From contig NZ_LT629780.1 in NCBI RefSeq assembly GCF_900105885.1, forward strand, positions 2,294,001 through 2,358,000: DNA of 64,000 nucleotides, written 5' to 3'. A program made the translations under genes and the position numbers. This DNA comes from Pseudomonas guangdongensis. Lineage in GTDB: Bacteria > Pseudomonadota > Gammaproteobacteria > Pseudomonadales > Pseudomonadaceae. Under the pieces are notes generated by a model, which had not been told where the DNA came from, did no database searches, and saw only the letters and a program-made list of their open reading frames with translations. Positions 51,803 to 63,374 of this stretch are shown in pieces. Position 1 is the stretch's first letter. The number at the start of each line of letters is the position of its first letter.

Positions 51803-53077
51803 TCAGGCGTGCGCGCCCTGCCGCGCGTGCGGCTGCGTCGCCGGCGTCTGCCAGGCGCGCATGTCCGCGCCGCTCGGGTGCTGGAACACGCGCAGGCCGA
51901 ACTCCGGGAGGATCGCCAGCAGATGGTCGAAGATGTCCGCCTGGATGGCCTCGTAGGCGTTCCACGCGGTGGTGTTGGTGAAGCAGTACAGCTCCAGCGG
52001 CAGGCCGTCGGCGGTGGGGCTGAGCTGGCGCACCAGCAGGGTCATGTCCTGGCGGATGCGCGGGTTGTGCTTCAGATAGCTCTCCACGTAGACGCGGAAG
52101 GTGCCGAGGTTGGTGACCCGGCGCTGGTTCAGCGCCGCCGCGCCCTGTTCGCTGAGGCGGCGGTTCCACTCGTCCAGCTCGCCCTGCTTGCTGGTGACGT
52201 AGTCCCTGAGCAGGGCGAACTCGCGCAGGTGGGCGATTTCCCCGGCATCGAGAAAATGCACGCTGTTCTGGTCCAGGTACAGGCTGCGCTTGATCCGCCG
52301 CCCGCCGGCTTCCTGCATGCCGCGCCAGTTCTTGAACGGGTCGGTGATGAAGCGCTTGGTGGGAATGGTGGTGATGGTCTTGTCCCAGTTCTGCACCTTG
52401 ACGGTGTGCAGGGCGATGTCGATCACGTCGCCGTCGGCGTTGAGCTGCGGCATCTCCACCCAGTCGCCGACGCGGACGATGTCGCTGGAGGAAATCTGCA
52501 CGCTGGCCACCAGGGAGAGCAGGGTGTCCTGGAAGATCAGCATCAGCACCGCGGCCATGGCGCCCAGACCGGAGAGCAGGATCAGCGGCGAGCGGTCGAT
52601 CAGGGTGGCGATGATCAGAATCGCTGCGATGGCGAACACGGCGATCTTGACCACCTGGATATAGCCCTTGATCGGCTTGAGATGGGCGTCCGGCCGGCGC
52701 TGGTAGAGGGTGTTGACCAGGCTCAGGGCGCCGCCGATGGCCAGCGCCAGGGTCAGCACCACGAAGGCGCTGCAGACGTTGTCGACCACGGTGACCAGCG
52801 CCTTGGGCAGGTCGGGCACCAGCGCGATGCCCCGGCTGATGATCAGCGCCGGGACGATGTTGGACAGCCGGCGGATCACGCTCTGGTCGCCGGACACCAC
52901 GTCGCGGCCCAGGGCGGTCATGCCCAGCGCGCGGTGGATGCCGCGCACCAGCAGGTGCTTGACCAGCCAGTTGGCCAGCCAGGCGACGGCCAGCAGCAGG
53001 GTGCCGGCGGCGATGCTCAGCAGCAGTGGCGGCTGCTGTTGCAGCCAAGCGTTCAGGGTGTCGAGTGAGGCGTTCAC
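51803..53077 (-). CDS. MscS-family mechanosensitive channel (YbdG-like)
   Basis: A 424-residue channel. Five membrane helices occupy about 18-190, the last being the pore helix with GLGAMAAVLMLIFQDTLLSLVAS; the MscS beta domain follows (SDIVRVGDWVEMP, KVQNWDKTITTIPTKRFITDPFKNW). The long insertion and NWRGMQEAGGRRIKRS segment resemble YbdG, a low-activity channel for hypo-osmotic shock. It follows the M23 peptidase gene by 32 bases. Confidence 0.88.
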   Translation of the reverse strand: MNASLDTLNAWLQQQPPLLLSIAAGTLLLAVAWLANWLVKHLLVRGIHRALGMTALGRDVVSGDQSVIRRLSNIVPALIISRGIALVPDLPKALVTVVDNVCSAFVVLTLALAIGGALSLVNTLYQRRPDAHLKPIKGYIQVVKIAVFAIAAILIIATLIDRSPLILLSGLGAMAAVLMLIFQDTLLSLVASVQISSSDIVRVGDWVEMPQLNADGDVIDIALHTVKVQNWDKTITTIPTKRFITDPFKNWRGMQEAGGRRIKRSLYLDQNSVHFLDAGEIAHLREFALLRDYVTSKQGELDEWNRRLSEQGAAALNQRRVTNLGTFRVYVESYLKHNPRIRQDMTLLVRQLSPTADGLPLELYCFTNTTAWNAYEAIQADIFDHLLAILPEFGLRVFQHPSGADMRAWQTPATQPHARQGAHA

Positions 53078-53109
53078 GGTGTCTCCTTGGGGGGTGGCCG
53101 GACGGGAAT

Positions 53110-53937
53110 TCAGGGTTGGAAGGCGCCGATGAAGATCGCCGGATCGACCCGCGCATCGTTGAGGCTGACGTTCCAGTGCAGGTGCGGCCCGGTGGCCCGG
53201 CCGGTGGCGCCGACCTTGCCGAGCACGGCGCCGCGCGCCAGCTCGTCGCCGACCTTCACGCCGATCTGCGACAGGTGGCAGAACATGCTGATCAGGCCCT
53301 GGCCGTGGTCGACGAACACCGTCTTGCCGTTGAAGAAGTAGTCGCCGACCAGGATCACCCGGCCGGCCGCCGGCGCCTTGACCGGGGTGCCGGCCGGCAC
53401 GGCGAAGTCGAGGCCCGAATGCGGATTGCGCTCCTCACCGTTGAAGAAGCGGCGCAGGCCGAACGGGCTGGACAGCGGGCCGTTTACCGGCCTGTCGAAC
53501 AGCAGGTTGCTCGGCTGGCGCGCGCTGAATTGCCGGTAGGCGTCGTTCTGTACCGCCAGTTCGCGCTCGATGCGCGCCAGATTGGCGGCGTTGGGCGTGA
53601 CCTGCTGCTGGTTCTTCAGGGTGATGCGCTGCTCCCGGTAGTGCCGGGCGGCGACGGCTAAGCTACGCGTGCTGCCGTCGTCAAGCTGCAGCTGCTCGCG
53701 TCCGGCCTTGACCGTCAGCGGCAGACCGACCACGGCGATCCAGCGCCGGCCGTCCTCGCGCAGCACCAGGACCGGGCGGTCGCGGTAGCGGGCGGCGGGG
53801 CGCTGCGCGGCGTCGCCCAGGTCGACCACCGCCACGCCGCCGGGCACCGGGCGGTCGAGCAGGCGGGAAAGGAAGCCTTCGGCATGGGCCGGCAGGCCGA
53901 TCAGCAGGCTGAGGAACAGGGCGAGGAGTCGGAGCAT
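53110..53937 (-). CDS. M23 family metallopeptidase (envelope)
   Basis: A 275-residue periplasmic protein with a signal peptide (LLALFLSLLIGLPAHA). The C-terminal LytM domain (about 155-275) keeps all zinc and catalytic residues: H173 and D177 (HSGLDFA), H221 (FCHLS) and H252/H254 (GPHLHW). Unlike the NlpD-like protein in this window it should be an active peptidoglycan endopeptidase. It lies between xseA and the channel gene on the same strand. Confidence 0.9.
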   Translation of the reverse strand: MLRLLALFLSLLIGLPAHAEGFLSRLLDRPVPGGVAVVDLGDAAQRPAARYRDRPVLVLREDGRRWIAVVGLPLTVKAGREQLQLDDGSTRSLAVAARHYREQRITLKNQQQVTPNAANLARIERELAVQNDAYRQFSARQPSNLLFDRPVNGPLSSPFGLRRFFNGEERNPHSGLDFAVPAGTPVKAPAAGRVILVGDYFFNGKTVFVDHGQGLISMFCHLSQIGVKVGDELARGAVLGKVGATGRATGPHLHWNVSLNDARVDPAIFIGAFQP

Positions 53938-53986
53938 GGGCGTCTCGGGCGGTCTGGGCGCGCCCGGCGAGGCCGGACGCGGCGGC

Positions 53987-55342
53987 TCATGGGGTCGGCG
54001 GCGACTCGACGCGCAGGTCAAGGCAGCCCTCGTGCAGGCGCGCGCGCAGCCGCTGGCCGGGGCGGGCGTCGGCGGCGCGGCGCACGGCCTGGCCGCACTC
54101 GTCGAGGAGGATGCTGTAGCCGCGCCCCAGGGTGGCCAGCGGGCTGACCGCCTGGAGGGTCTGCAGGGTGGCCTCGAAGCGCTGGCGACGCTCGCGCAGG
54201 CCGGCGTGCATGGCGCGCGGCAGGCGTTCGGCAAGATGGTCGAGGCGCTGGCGCAGCAGGCCGAGCAGGCGCTCGGGGTGCTGGGCGGCCAGTCGGGTGT
54301 CGAGGCGCGTCAGGTGCTCGCCGGCCCGCTGCAGACGCAGGGCCACGGCGCGCTGCAGGCGCAGCTCCAGCTCGTCGAGGCGCTGGGCCTGCTGGCGCAG
54401 GCGCTCGCCGGGATGGCGCAGGCGGCGGCGCAGGCCGTCCAGCTGCAGCCGGCGGTTGCTCAGCAGGTGCTGCATGCGCAGGGTCAGGCGGCGCTGCAGG
54501 GCGTCGAGGCGGCGCTGCAGCTCGGCGCTGTCGGGGGCCAGCAGTTCGGCGGCGGCCGAGGGCGTCGGCGCGCGCACGTCGGCGACGAAGTCGGCGATGG
54601 TCACGTCGGTCTCGTGGCCGACCGCGCTGACGACAGGCGTCGCGCAGGCGGCGATGGCGCGGGCGACGGCTTCCTCGTTGAAGCACCACAGGTCCTCCAG
54701 CGAGCCGCCGCCGCGGGCGAGGATCAGCGCGTCGAAGCCCTGGACATCGGCCAGCGCCAGCGCGCGGACCAGCTGCGCGGTGGCATCGCTGCCCTGCACC
54801 GCGCTGGGCACCAGGGTCAGCTCGACGTGCGGCGCGCGGCGGCGGAACACGCTGACGATGTCGCGGATCACCGCGCCCGACGGCGAGCTGACGATGCCGA
54901 TGCGCCGCGGGTGGGCGGGCAGGGCGCGCTTGCGCCCGGTGGCGAACAGCCCCTCGGCGGCCAGCTTGTCCTTGAGCGCCTCGAAGGCCAGGCGCAGCGC
55001 GCCGTCGCCGGCCGGCTCGACGGCGTCGAGGATCATCTGGTAGTCGCCGCGGCCCTCGAACAGCGAGACCTTGCCGCGCACCTTCACCGCCAGGCCGTCG
55101 CGCAGCGCCTGGCGCACGCGCGCCGCGCTGGAGCGGAACAGCGCGCAGCGTACCTGGGCGCCGGCGTCCTTGAGGGTGAAGTAGACGTGCCCGGAGGTGG
55201 GGCGTGCCAGGTTGGAGATCTCGCCCTCGACCCAGACGCCGGGGAACACGTCTTCGAGCAGGTGGCGGGCGCGCTGGTTGAGCTGGCTGACGGTCAGGAC
55301 CTCGCGATCGAGGCCGAGCCGCTGGAAGGGATCGGTATGCAT
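53987..55342 (-). CDS. xseA: Exodeoxyribonuclease VII large subunit
   Basis: A 451-residue ExoVII large subunit. The OB-fold N-terminus has LTVSQLNQRARHLLEDVF and VWVEGEISNLARPTSGHVYFTLKD; the catalytic core contains RRIGIVSSPSGAVIRDI and ILARGGGSLEDLWCFNEE, and a long coiled coil follows. It degrades ssDNA from both ends with XseB. The start MHTDPFQRLGLDREV aligns with relatives; an in-frame ATG three codons upstream is also possible. Confidence 0.93.
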   Translation of the reverse strand: MHTDPFQRLGLDREVLTVSQLNQRARHLLEDVFPGVWVEGEISNLARPTSGHVYFTLKDAGAQVRCALFRSSAARVRQALRDGLAVKVRGKVSLFEGRGDYQMILDAVEPAGDGALRLAFEALKDKLAAEGLFATGRKRALPAHPRRIGIVSSPSGAVIRDIVSVFRRRAPHVELTLVPSAVQGSDATAQLVRALALADVQGFDALILARGGGSLEDLWCFNEEAVARAIAACATPVVSAVGHETDVTIADFVADVRAPTPSAAAELLAPDSAELQRRLDALQRRLTLRMQHLLSNRRLQLDGLRRRLRHPGERLRQQAQRLDELELRLQRAVALRLQRAGEHLTRLDTRLAAQHPERLLGLLRQRLDHLAERLPRAMHAGLRERRQRFEATLQTLQAVSPLATLGRGYSILLDECGQAVRRAADARPGQRLRARLHEGCLDLRVESPPTP

Positions 55343-55529
55343 GGCGGCCATGATAAAGACTTTGTCCGCCCTGCGGGCAAGCCCTGTGGCCGGCGCGGGG
55401 GCTGCAGTCGGCGGCGCGGCCCCGTACACTCGCGCCCCTTATGTCAGGCCCGGCGGCGGGTCTGCGCGGCACCTTCGGGGCGCCGGCAGCGTCGCCGCGG
55501 CATTTTCGTGGACAAGGATCGAGAGTTTC

Positions 55530-56516
55530 ATGAGCAAGCAGATTCGCATCGCCATCGCCGGTTACGGCAACCTGGGCCGCGGCGTCGAGGCCGCCATCGA
55601 GAAGAACCCGGACATGACCCTGGTCGGCATCTTCAGCCGCCGCGATCCGGCCAGCCTGCAGCCGCTGCGCGCCGGCACCCCGGTGCACCGTCTGGAGAGC
55701 CTCGCCGCGCATGGCGAGGCCATCGACGTGCTGATCCTCTGCGGCGGCTCCAAGGACGACCTGCCGGCGCAGGGCCCGCAACTGGCCGCGCTGTTCAACA
55801 CCGTGGACAGTTTCGACACCCACGCGCGGATTCCCGAGTACTTCGCCGCGGTGGATGCCCCGGCGCGGGCCAATGGCAAGACCGCATTGATCTCCATCGG
55901 CTGGGACCCGGGCCTGTTCTCCCTCAACCGCCTGTACGGCGAGGCGCTGCTGCCCGATGGCGCCACCTACACCTTCTGGGGCAAGGGCCTGAGCCAGGGT
56001 CACTCCGACGCCGTGCGCCGGGTGCCGGGAGTCAAGGCCGGGGTGCAGTACACCCTGCCGTCGCCGCAGGCCATCGAGCGCGTGCGCGCCGGCGAGCGGC
56101 CGCAGCTGAGCACCCGCGACAAGCACACCCGCGAGTGCTTCGTGGTGCTGGAGGAGGGCGCCGATGCCGCCGCGGTCGAGCGCGCCATCGTCACCATGCC
56201 CGACTACTTCGCCGACTACGACACCACGGTGAACTTCATCGACGAGGCGACCCTGATGCGCGACCACCGGCGCATGCCCCATGGCGGCTTCGTGATTCGC
56301 AGCGGCAACACCAGCGCCGAGCACGCCCAGGTGATCGAGTACTCGCTGCAGCTGGAGAGTAACCCGGAGTTTACCGCCAGCGTGCTGGTGGCCTATGCGC
56401 GCGCCGCCTATCGTCTCAATCGGCAGGGCCAGTGCGGCGCCATGACCGCCTTCGACGTGGCGCCCGGCCTGCTGTCGATCAAGTCGCCCGCGCAACTGCG
56501 CGAAGAGCTGCTGTAA
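55530..56516 (+). CDS. ddh: meso-Diaminopimelate D-dehydrogenase
   Basis: A 328-residue NADPH enzyme that makes meso-diaminopimelate from tetrahydrodipicolinate in one step. The Rossmann start [20 protein letters not shown] and LVGIFSRRD bind [61 protein letters not shown] and MPHGGFVI closely follow the Corynebacterium Ddh pattern I recall. It provides a route parallel to the succinylase pathway usual in pseudomonads. It is transcribed away from xseA; an overlapping alternative GTG start would be seven codons upstream. Confidence 0.9.
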   Translation: MSKQIRIAIAGYGNLGRGVEAAIEKNPDMTLVGIFSRRDPASLQPLRAGTPVHRLESLAAHGEAIDVLILCGGSKDDLPAQGPQLAALFNTVDSFDTHARIPEYFAAVDAPARANGKTALISIGWDPGLFSLNRLYGEALLPDGATYTFWGKGLSQGHSDAVRRVPGVKAGVQYTLPSPQAIERVRAGERPQLSTRDKHTRECFVVLEEGADAAAVERAIVTMPDYFADYDTTVNFIDEATLMRDHRRMPHGGFVIRSGNTSAEHAQVIEYSLQLESNPEFTASVLVAYARAAYRLNRQGQCGAMTAFDVAPGLLSIKSPAQLREELL

Positions 56517-56569
56517 GCCATGCCGGCGGCGTCCCGCACGACGGGGCGCCGCCGCCGAAGGAGGAATCC

Positions 56570-57127
56570 ATGAGCGACCGACAGTTCATCATCGTGCCGC
56601 AGATTTCCAGCTATCCCGGCGCCGAGGCGCGGGCGCGCAAGATCCTGCGCTGGCTCGTCGAGCGCGACATCGTCGAGGCGCGCCTGACGCCCTGCGGCAT
56701 CGGCGCCGGCGGACTGGGCTACGCCATGGCCGCCGGCGCCGAGCGGGTGCTCGACCTGCCGCCCGGCGTGGCCTTGCCGCTGGGCCGGCCGCGCACCAGC
56801 CTGGAGATCGTCACCGAGCGCTGCATCTACATGCCCGAGCGGGGCTTCGCGCGCCGCGCGCGCTGCCCGCAGTGCCGCCGCGAGATCGGCGAGGCGCTGT
56901 TCGAGCACCTGGAGGAGTGGATGCCGGGGGAGACCGACAACTTCGAATGCCCCGAGTGCGCCTTCGAGGACGACATCAACGGCTTCGTCTTCGCCCAGCC
57001 GTGCGCCTTCTCGGACCTGGGCTTCATCTTCAACAACTGGCCGGGAGAGTATTTCCTGCGCGCCTTCCTCGACGAGTTCGCCGAGCGCCTGGGCTTTCCC
57101 ATCCGCGTGGTGCGGGTCGAGCTGTAG
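56570..57127 (+). CDS. Zinc-ribbon protein of unknown function
   Basis: A 185-residue soluble protein. A zinc-ribbon-like pair CPQC and CPEC (about 104-128) lies in the middle, flanked by conserved-looking segments such as [21 protein letters not shown] and [22 protein letters not shown] recall similar proteins in pseudomonads with a misleading sugar-ABC-transporter label; there are no Walker motifs here. It follows ddh by 53 bases behind a GGAGGAA ribosome site and may share its transcript. Function unknown. Confidence 0.7.
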   Translation: MSDRQFIIVPQISSYPGAEARARKILRWLVERDIVEARLTPCGIGAGGLGYAMAAGAERVLDLPPGVALPLGRPRTSLEIVTERCIYMPERGFARRARCPQCRREIGEALFEHLEEWMPGETDNFECPECAFEDDINGFVFAQPCAFSDLGFIFNNWPGEYFLRAFLDEFAERLGFPIRVVRVEL

Positions 57128-57201
57128 TAGGCGGCTGTTACCCGTGCGCCGCGCCATGGCCGATACTGCACGGACCTTCACCACCCGACAGGGAGAGAAC
57201 C

Positions 57202-57783
57202 ATGGCTGCGAAGAAGATCCTCATGCTGGTCGGCGATTACGTCGAAGACTACGAAGCGATGGTGCCGTTCCAGGCCCTGAGCATGGTCGGCCACCTGGTG
57301 CATGCGGTGTGTCCGGGCAAGAGCGCCGGACAGAGCGTGCGCACCGCGATCCACGACTTCGAGGGCGAGCAGACCTACAGCGAGAAGCCGGGGCACAACT
57401 TCGCCCTCAATGCCGACTTCGCCAGCGTGCGCGCCGAGGACTACGACGCGCTGCTGATTCCCGGCGGCCGTGCCCCGGAGTACCTGCGCCTGAATGCCGA
57501 GGTGATCGCCCTGGTGCAGGCCATGGCCGCCGCCGGCAAGCCGATCGCGGCGGTCTGCCACGGTGCCCAGCTGCTCGCCGCCGCCGGCGTGCTCAAGGGT
57601 CGCGAGTGCAGCGCCTACCCGGCCTGCGCCCCGGAGGTCGCCCTGGCCGGCGGGCGCTACGTGGAGATCCCGGTGGACCAGGCGCACAGCGAGGGCAACC
57701 TGATCACCGCCCCGGCCTGGCCGGCCCATCCGGCCTGGCTGGCGGCGTTCCTCGCGGCGCTCGGCACCCGTATCGAGCTGTAA
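57202..57783 (+). CDS. DJ-1/PfpI family protein
   Basis: A 193-residue protein of the DJ-1/PfpI superfamily. The nucleophile elbow is [14 protein letters not shown], with Cys followed by His as in PfpI-type members, and the acidic partner lies in [19 protein letters not shown]. Members act as glyoxalases, chaperones or deglycases; which applies is unclear. A hairpin (GGCTGTCACGC / GCGTGGCAGCC, 57791-57816) follows eight bases after the stop and probably ends the transcript. Confidence 0.88.
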   Translation: MAAKKILMLVGDYVEDYEAMVPFQALSMVGHLVHAVCPGKSAGQSVRTAIHDFEGEQTYSEKPGHNFALNADFASVRAEDYDALLIPGGRAPEYLRLNAEVIALVQAMAAAGKPIAAVCHGAQLLAAAGVLKGRECSAYPACAPEVALAGGRYVEIPVDQAHSEGNLITAPAWPAHPAWLAAFLAALGTRIEL

Positions 57784-57828
57784 CCGCGAGGGCTGTCACG
57801 CTCCGGCGTGGCAGCCTCTTGGGAGGAT

Positions 57829-57864
57829 GCTCCGCGCCCGTGGTTGCTTGGGAGGGCGCGGAGC
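57829..57864 (+). promoter_or_regulatory. Inverted repeat upstream of the RHH gene
   Basis: GCTCCGCGCCC and its exact complement GGGCGCGGAGC are separated by 14 bases and extend imperfectly on both sides (GGGA/TCCC). It lies 60 bases before the ribbon-helix-helix protein gene. It could be a transcript hairpin or an operator for self-regulation by that protein; the sequence alone does not decide. Confidence 0.4.
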
Positions 57865-57923
57865 GTCCCGAATGGCGTTACCGCACGAGGGCCAGGAAGC
57901 GCTCCGGGCAGAGGAGAACCGTC

Positions 57924-58232
57924 ATGTGCGAGCTGTACGTCAAGGCCGACCCGATCCTCTACGAGTCGCGCTCGCGCTCGCTGCGCATCCGCGGCGTGGT
58001 CACCACCCTGCGCCTGGAGAACCAGTTCTGTGACATCCTGCGCGAAATCGCCGAGGTCGACGGCATGACCACCAACCAGTTGATCGCCAAGCTCTACGAG
58101 GAGGTTATGGACTACCGTGGCGAGGTGGTCAATTTCGCCTCCTTCCTGCGGGTCAGCTGCACCCGCTACCTGGCCCAGCGCCGCGAGCGCGGCGCGGCGT
58201 TGAGTCTGGTCGGCGCACGGGTGTCGGGCTAG
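57924..58232 (+). CDS. Ribbon-helix-helix domain protein
   Basis: A 102-residue protein. The segment SRSLRIRGVVTTLRLENQFCDILREIAEVDGMTTNQLIAKLYEEV fits the RHH fold: a short beta strand (VVTTLRLE) followed by two helices, as in the RHH_4 family of small DNA-binding proteins. It probably dimerises to bind DNA. The target is unknown; the inverted repeat upstream is a candidate. GAGGAGA is the ribosome site. Confidence 0.78.
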   Translation: MCELYVKADPILYESRSRSLRIRGVVTTLRLENQFCDILREIAEVDGMTTNQLIAKLYEEVMDYRGEVVNFASFLRVSCTRYLAQRRERGAALSLVGARVSG

Positions 58233-58275
58233 CCGGGGCTGGGCGGGGCGCCGGCGCGCGTGGGACAATGCCGGC

Positions 58276-58884
58276 ATGTCCCGAGTCCACTGTCCCCGCT
58301 GCCAGCGACCGCAGAGCCATTGCCTGTGTCCGCTGATCCCCCGTCTCGCCAGCCGTACCCGGGTGCTGATCCTGCAGCACCCGGACGAGGTGCGCCATGC
58401 GCTGAATACCGCGCGCCTGGCGGCCCTGGGGCTGTGCAACGCCGAGCTGCGCATCGGCGAACACTTCCCCGAACTGGAGGCCGAGCTGGCCGGTCGCCAG
58501 GTCTGGCTGCTGTTCCCCGGCGCGGCGGCGCTGCATGTCGAGGCGCTGGCGGGCCAGGCGTGCGGCGAGGAGCGCGTGCTGATCGTTCCGGACGGCACCT
58601 GGCGCAAGGCGCGCCGTCTGCTGCACTGCAATCCCTGGCTGGCCGCGCTGCCGCGGCTGAGCCTGGCCGAGGGGCTGGTCAGCCGCTACCGGCTGCGCAA
58701 GGCGCCGGGGCCGGGCGCGTTGTCCACCGTGGAGGCGCTGGTGCATTGCCTGAACGCTCTGGAGGGGCAGGGGCGTTTCGACGCGCTGCTGGCCCCGTTC
58801 GAGGCGCTGATCGACGGGCAGATCGCGGCGATGGGCGAGGAAGTCTTCCGGCGCAACCATCTGCGCGAGTCGCCCGAGACATGA
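58276..58884 (+). CDS. tapT: DTW-domain tRNA-uridine aminocarboxypropyltransferase
   Basis: A 202-residue DTW-domain protein. An N-terminal zinc knuckle CPRCQRPQSHCLC is followed by the LILQHPDEVRHALNTARLAALGL substrate segment and the signature PDGTWRKARRLL. TapT (YfiP) adds the acp group to U47 of tRNA (acp3U) with AdoMet. The motif DGTW replaces the canonical DxTW exactly. Start ATG follows the RHH gene by 43 bases. Confidence 0.85.
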   Translation: MSRVHCPRCQRPQSHCLCPLIPRLASRTRVLILQHPDEVRHALNTARLAALGLCNAELRIGEHFPELEAELAGRQVWLLFPGAAALHVEALAGQACGEERVLIVPDGTWRKARRLLHCNPWLAALPRLSLAEGLVSRYRLRKAPGPGALSTVEALVHCLNALEGQGRFDALLAPFEALIDGQIAAMGEEVFRRNHLRESPET

Positions 58885-58894
58885 CGCGCCGGCT

Positions 58895-59290
58895 TCAGCG
58901 GCGGGTCTTCTGGCGCAGGATGTAGAGCGTCACCAGGCTGGCGCTGCCGAGCATGAACACCCGCGCCGGCAGCAGCGGCACCAGATAGCAGGACAGCAGG
59001 ATGCTGGCCCACATCAGGCCGATGGCGTAGACCTTGCCCTTGAGCGGGATGCCCTCGCCGTCGAGGTAGTCGCAGATCCACGGGCCGAGGCGGGGGTGGC
59101 CGACCAGCCACAGATAGAAGCGCCGCGAACTGCGCACGAAGCAGGCGGCGGCCAGCAGCAGGAAGGGAGTGGTCGGCAGTACCGGCAGGAAGATGCCGGC
59201 GATGCCCAGCGCCACGCTCGCCCAGCCGATCCCCAGCAGCAACCAGCGCAGCCAGGGGTTGCGGGTTTCGACGATCTCGCGCGGCGCCAT
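58895..59290 (-). CDS. YbaN-like DUF454 membrane protein
   Basis: A 131-residue inner membrane protein with three to four hydrophobic segments. GIAGIFLPVLPTTPFLLLAAACF and FYLWLVGHPRLGPWI are the DUF454 signature. Function is unknown. It overlaps no gene and lies ten bases after the UPF0149 gene on the same strand. Confidence 0.87.
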   Translation of the reverse strand: MAPREIVETRNPWLRWLLLGIGWASVALGIAGIFLPVLPTTPFLLLAAACFVRSSRRFYLWLVGHPRLGPWICDYLDGEGIPLKGKVYAIGLMWASILLSCYLVPLLPARVFMLGSASLVTLYILRQKTRR

Positions 59291-59300
59291 GCGGCGCCTC

Positions 59301-59888
59301 TCAGTGCGGGCGCGGCTTGAGCAGGGCGGGCTTCTCTTCCGGCGCCTGGCAGAGCAGGAACAGGGCGGTGAGCAGCTCGGGAATCTGGTCGACCATGCTG
59401 TCGACCAAGTCGCGGTCGCGGGCGATCTCGTCGAACTCGGGCTGCTCGTCGAACAGGCCGGAGCCGACCATGATCGGCAGCAGCAGCTCGCTGACCTCGT
59501 CCTCGGCGTCCTCGAACCAGACCTCTTCGCGCAGGAACACCCCTTCCATGAAGCCGATGCACCAGCCGCGCAGGTCGGAGTCGTCGGGCACCTCGCCCAG
59601 GTCGAGGTCGCAGGGCAGTTCCATGTCCTCGTCGCTGGCCAGCTGACGGCCGATGTGGGCCTTGAGCTGGATGAGGGTGCTCTCGATCTCGACCTTCTCG
59701 GCGTCGCTGCGGTAGTGCGGCGCTTCGGCGAACAGCGCGTCGATCCACTCGCGCTCCGGCACCGGATCGGGGCAGATGGACAGCGCGGTCAAATAGCCGT
59801 GGGCGGCCACGTAGTCCAGTGCTTCATCGTGCAGATCATCGGCATCGAGGAAGGCTTGCAGGCGGGACAGTTGCTCGGCGAAGGACAT
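59301..59888 (-). CDS. YecA/YgfB family (UPF0149) protein
   Basis: A 195-residue acidic all-helical protein. LTALSICPDPVPEREWIDALF and LRGWCIGFMEGVFLREEVWF match the YecA/YgfB family. There is no C-terminal SEC-C zinc tail, so it is the short form. Molecular role unknown. It diverges from recQ. Confidence 0.82.
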   Translation of the reverse strand: MSFAEQLSRLQAFLDADDLHDEALDYVAAHGYLTALSICPDPVPEREWIDALFAEAPHYRSDAEKVEIESTLIQLKAHIGRQLASDEDMELPCDLDLGEVPDDSDLRGWCIGFMEGVFLREEVWFEDAEDEVSELLLPIMVGSGLFDEQPEFDEIARDRDLVDSMVDQIPELLTALFLLCQAPEEKPALLKPRPH

Positions 59889-59961
59889 CGGGACACTACC
59901 TCAGGACGAATGCGACAACGATTGTAGACGAGGCGGCAGGCGCCTGTCAGGCGAACTATGC

Positions 59962-59990
59962 ACGGTGAGTCGGCGGTGCTGGCGTATAAT
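59962..59990 (+). promoter_or_regulatory. Likely recQ promoter
   Basis: A perfect -10 TATAAT at 59985 lies 23 bases before the recQ ATG; the -35 region (ACGGTG at 59962) is poor. The predicted leader would be under 20 bases, with a GGAGG ribosome site just before the start. Confidence 0.5.
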
Positions 59991-60013
59991 CGCCGGCTCG
60001 ATTCGGAGGCCTC

Positions 60014-62155
<2,142 letters not shown>

Positions 62156-62175
62156 GGGCGGCGCGGACGGCGGGG

Positions 62176-63096
62176 TCAGATGCCCTGCGGCAGCTCCTCG
62201 CCGCCGAGCGCCTCGATCAGCTGCGGCAGGAACTCTACGAAGGTCAGCATCATCAGGGCGAAGCTGGCGTCCTGCTGGGCCAGGGCGTCCTCGCCGCCGT
62301 CCTGCTCGGCCTGCTCCTGCAGCAGGTCCTCGAAGCGCAGACGCTTGAGCGCCAGCTTGTCGTCGATCAGCAGTGACAGCTTGTCGGTCCAGGCCACGCC
62401 GAGCTTGGTCACCACCTTGCCGGCGGCCAGGTGGTTCTGCACTTCGTCGCTGCCCAGATCCTGGCGCTTGCAGCGTACGATGCCGCCATCCTCGTGGGTA
62501 TCGCGCAGCTCGCACTCGTCGAGCAGGTATAGGCCGTTGCTGGCCTGCTGGTTTTTCAGCCAGTCGGTGAAAGTCGCCATCGGCGCGACCTTCACCGCCA
62601 GCGGGCGCACCGGCAGGCTGCCGAGGGCATCGCGCAGGGCGGACAGCAGCTCCTCGGCTTTCTTGGCGCTACCGGCGTCGACCAGCACCAGGCCGTGCTT
62701 GGGCGCGATCGCGGCGCGAGTCACTTGGCGGCGGATGAAGGCGCGCGGCAGTAGGGTCTGGACGATCTCGTCCTTGAGCTGGTCGCGTTCCTTCTTGTAG
62801 ACCTTGCGCATCTGTTGCGCTTCGATCTCCTCGATTTTCTCGGCCAGCGCCTCGCGCACCACGCTGCCGGGCAGGATGCGTTCTTCCCTGCGTGCGGCGA
62901 TCAGGTAGAAGTCCTGGCTGACGTGCGCGAGCGGGGCGTCCGGTCCCTTGCCCAGCGGGGCAACGAAGCCATAGGTGGCCAGCTCCTGGCTGGCGCAGCT
63001 GCGCGCCGGCTTGCCGCTCAGGGCGGTCTCCAGAGTTTCGGCATCCAGTTGCAGATCCTGGGTCAGGCGGTAGACGAGCAGGTTGCGGAACCACAT
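62176..63096 (-). CDS. rdgC: Recombination-associated protein RdgC
   Basis: A 306-residue RdgC. The start [18 protein letters not shown], the central [20 protein letters not shown] and [16 protein letters not shown] are typical. RdgC forms a ring around DNA and restrains RecA. It converges with recQ at a 20-base gap. It lies next to tRNA-Val and tRNA-Asp as in P. aeruginosa. Confidence 0.95.
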   Translation of the reverse strand: MWFRNLLVYRLTQDLQLDAETLETALSGKPARSCASQELATYGFVAPLGKGPDAPLAHVSQDFYLIAARREERILPGSVVREALAEKIEEIEAQQMRKVYKKERDQLKDEIVQTLLPRAFIRRQVTRAAIAPKHGLVLVDAGSAKKAEELLSALRDALGSLPVRPLAVKVAPMATFTDWLKNQQASNGLYLLDECELRDTHEDGGIVRCKRQDLGSDEVQNHLAAGKVVTKLGVAWTDKLSLLIDDKLALKRLRFEDLLQEQAEQDGGEDALAQQDASFALMMLTFVEFLPQLIEALGGEELPQGI

Positions 63097-63208
63097 GGCG
63101 GCTGGTAACTCCTTGAGCAAAGGAGCGCATTATTCCCCCTGGCGCGCCGGCAGGCCACCGCGTTGTGCGCCAAGTCGTTGCTGTCTTTGAAATTTTTTCA
63201 AAAAACGC

Positions 63209-63237
63209 TTGCCAAGGCGGAGTGCCCTCCATAGAAT
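63209..63237 (+). promoter_or_regulatory. tRNA operon promoter
   Basis: TTGCCA and TAGAAT are separated by exactly 17 bases, a near-consensus sigma-70 promoter. An A/T-rich tract (63187-63205) just upstream may act as an UP element. Transcription would start near 63244 and cover both tRNAs. Confidence 0.82.
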
Positions 63238-63283
63238 GCGCACCACTTCGAGAGCAAACGCAAACATGCGAATGCAACTGAAT

Positions 63284-63359
63284 GGGTGATTAGCTCAGCT
63301 GGGAGAGCATCTGCCTTACAAGCAGAGGGTCGGCGGTTCGATCCCGTCATCACCCACCA
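63284..63359 (+). tRNA. tRNA-Val (anticodon UAC)
   Basis: A 76-base cloverleaf with acceptor stem GGGTGAT / ATCACCC, D arm with AGCTCAGCTGGGAGAGC, anticodon loop CTTACAA (anticodon TAC), T arm GGTTCGATCC and encoded CCA. Confidence 0.97.
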
Positions 63360-63374
63360 CTCTCGAGGTTGCGC

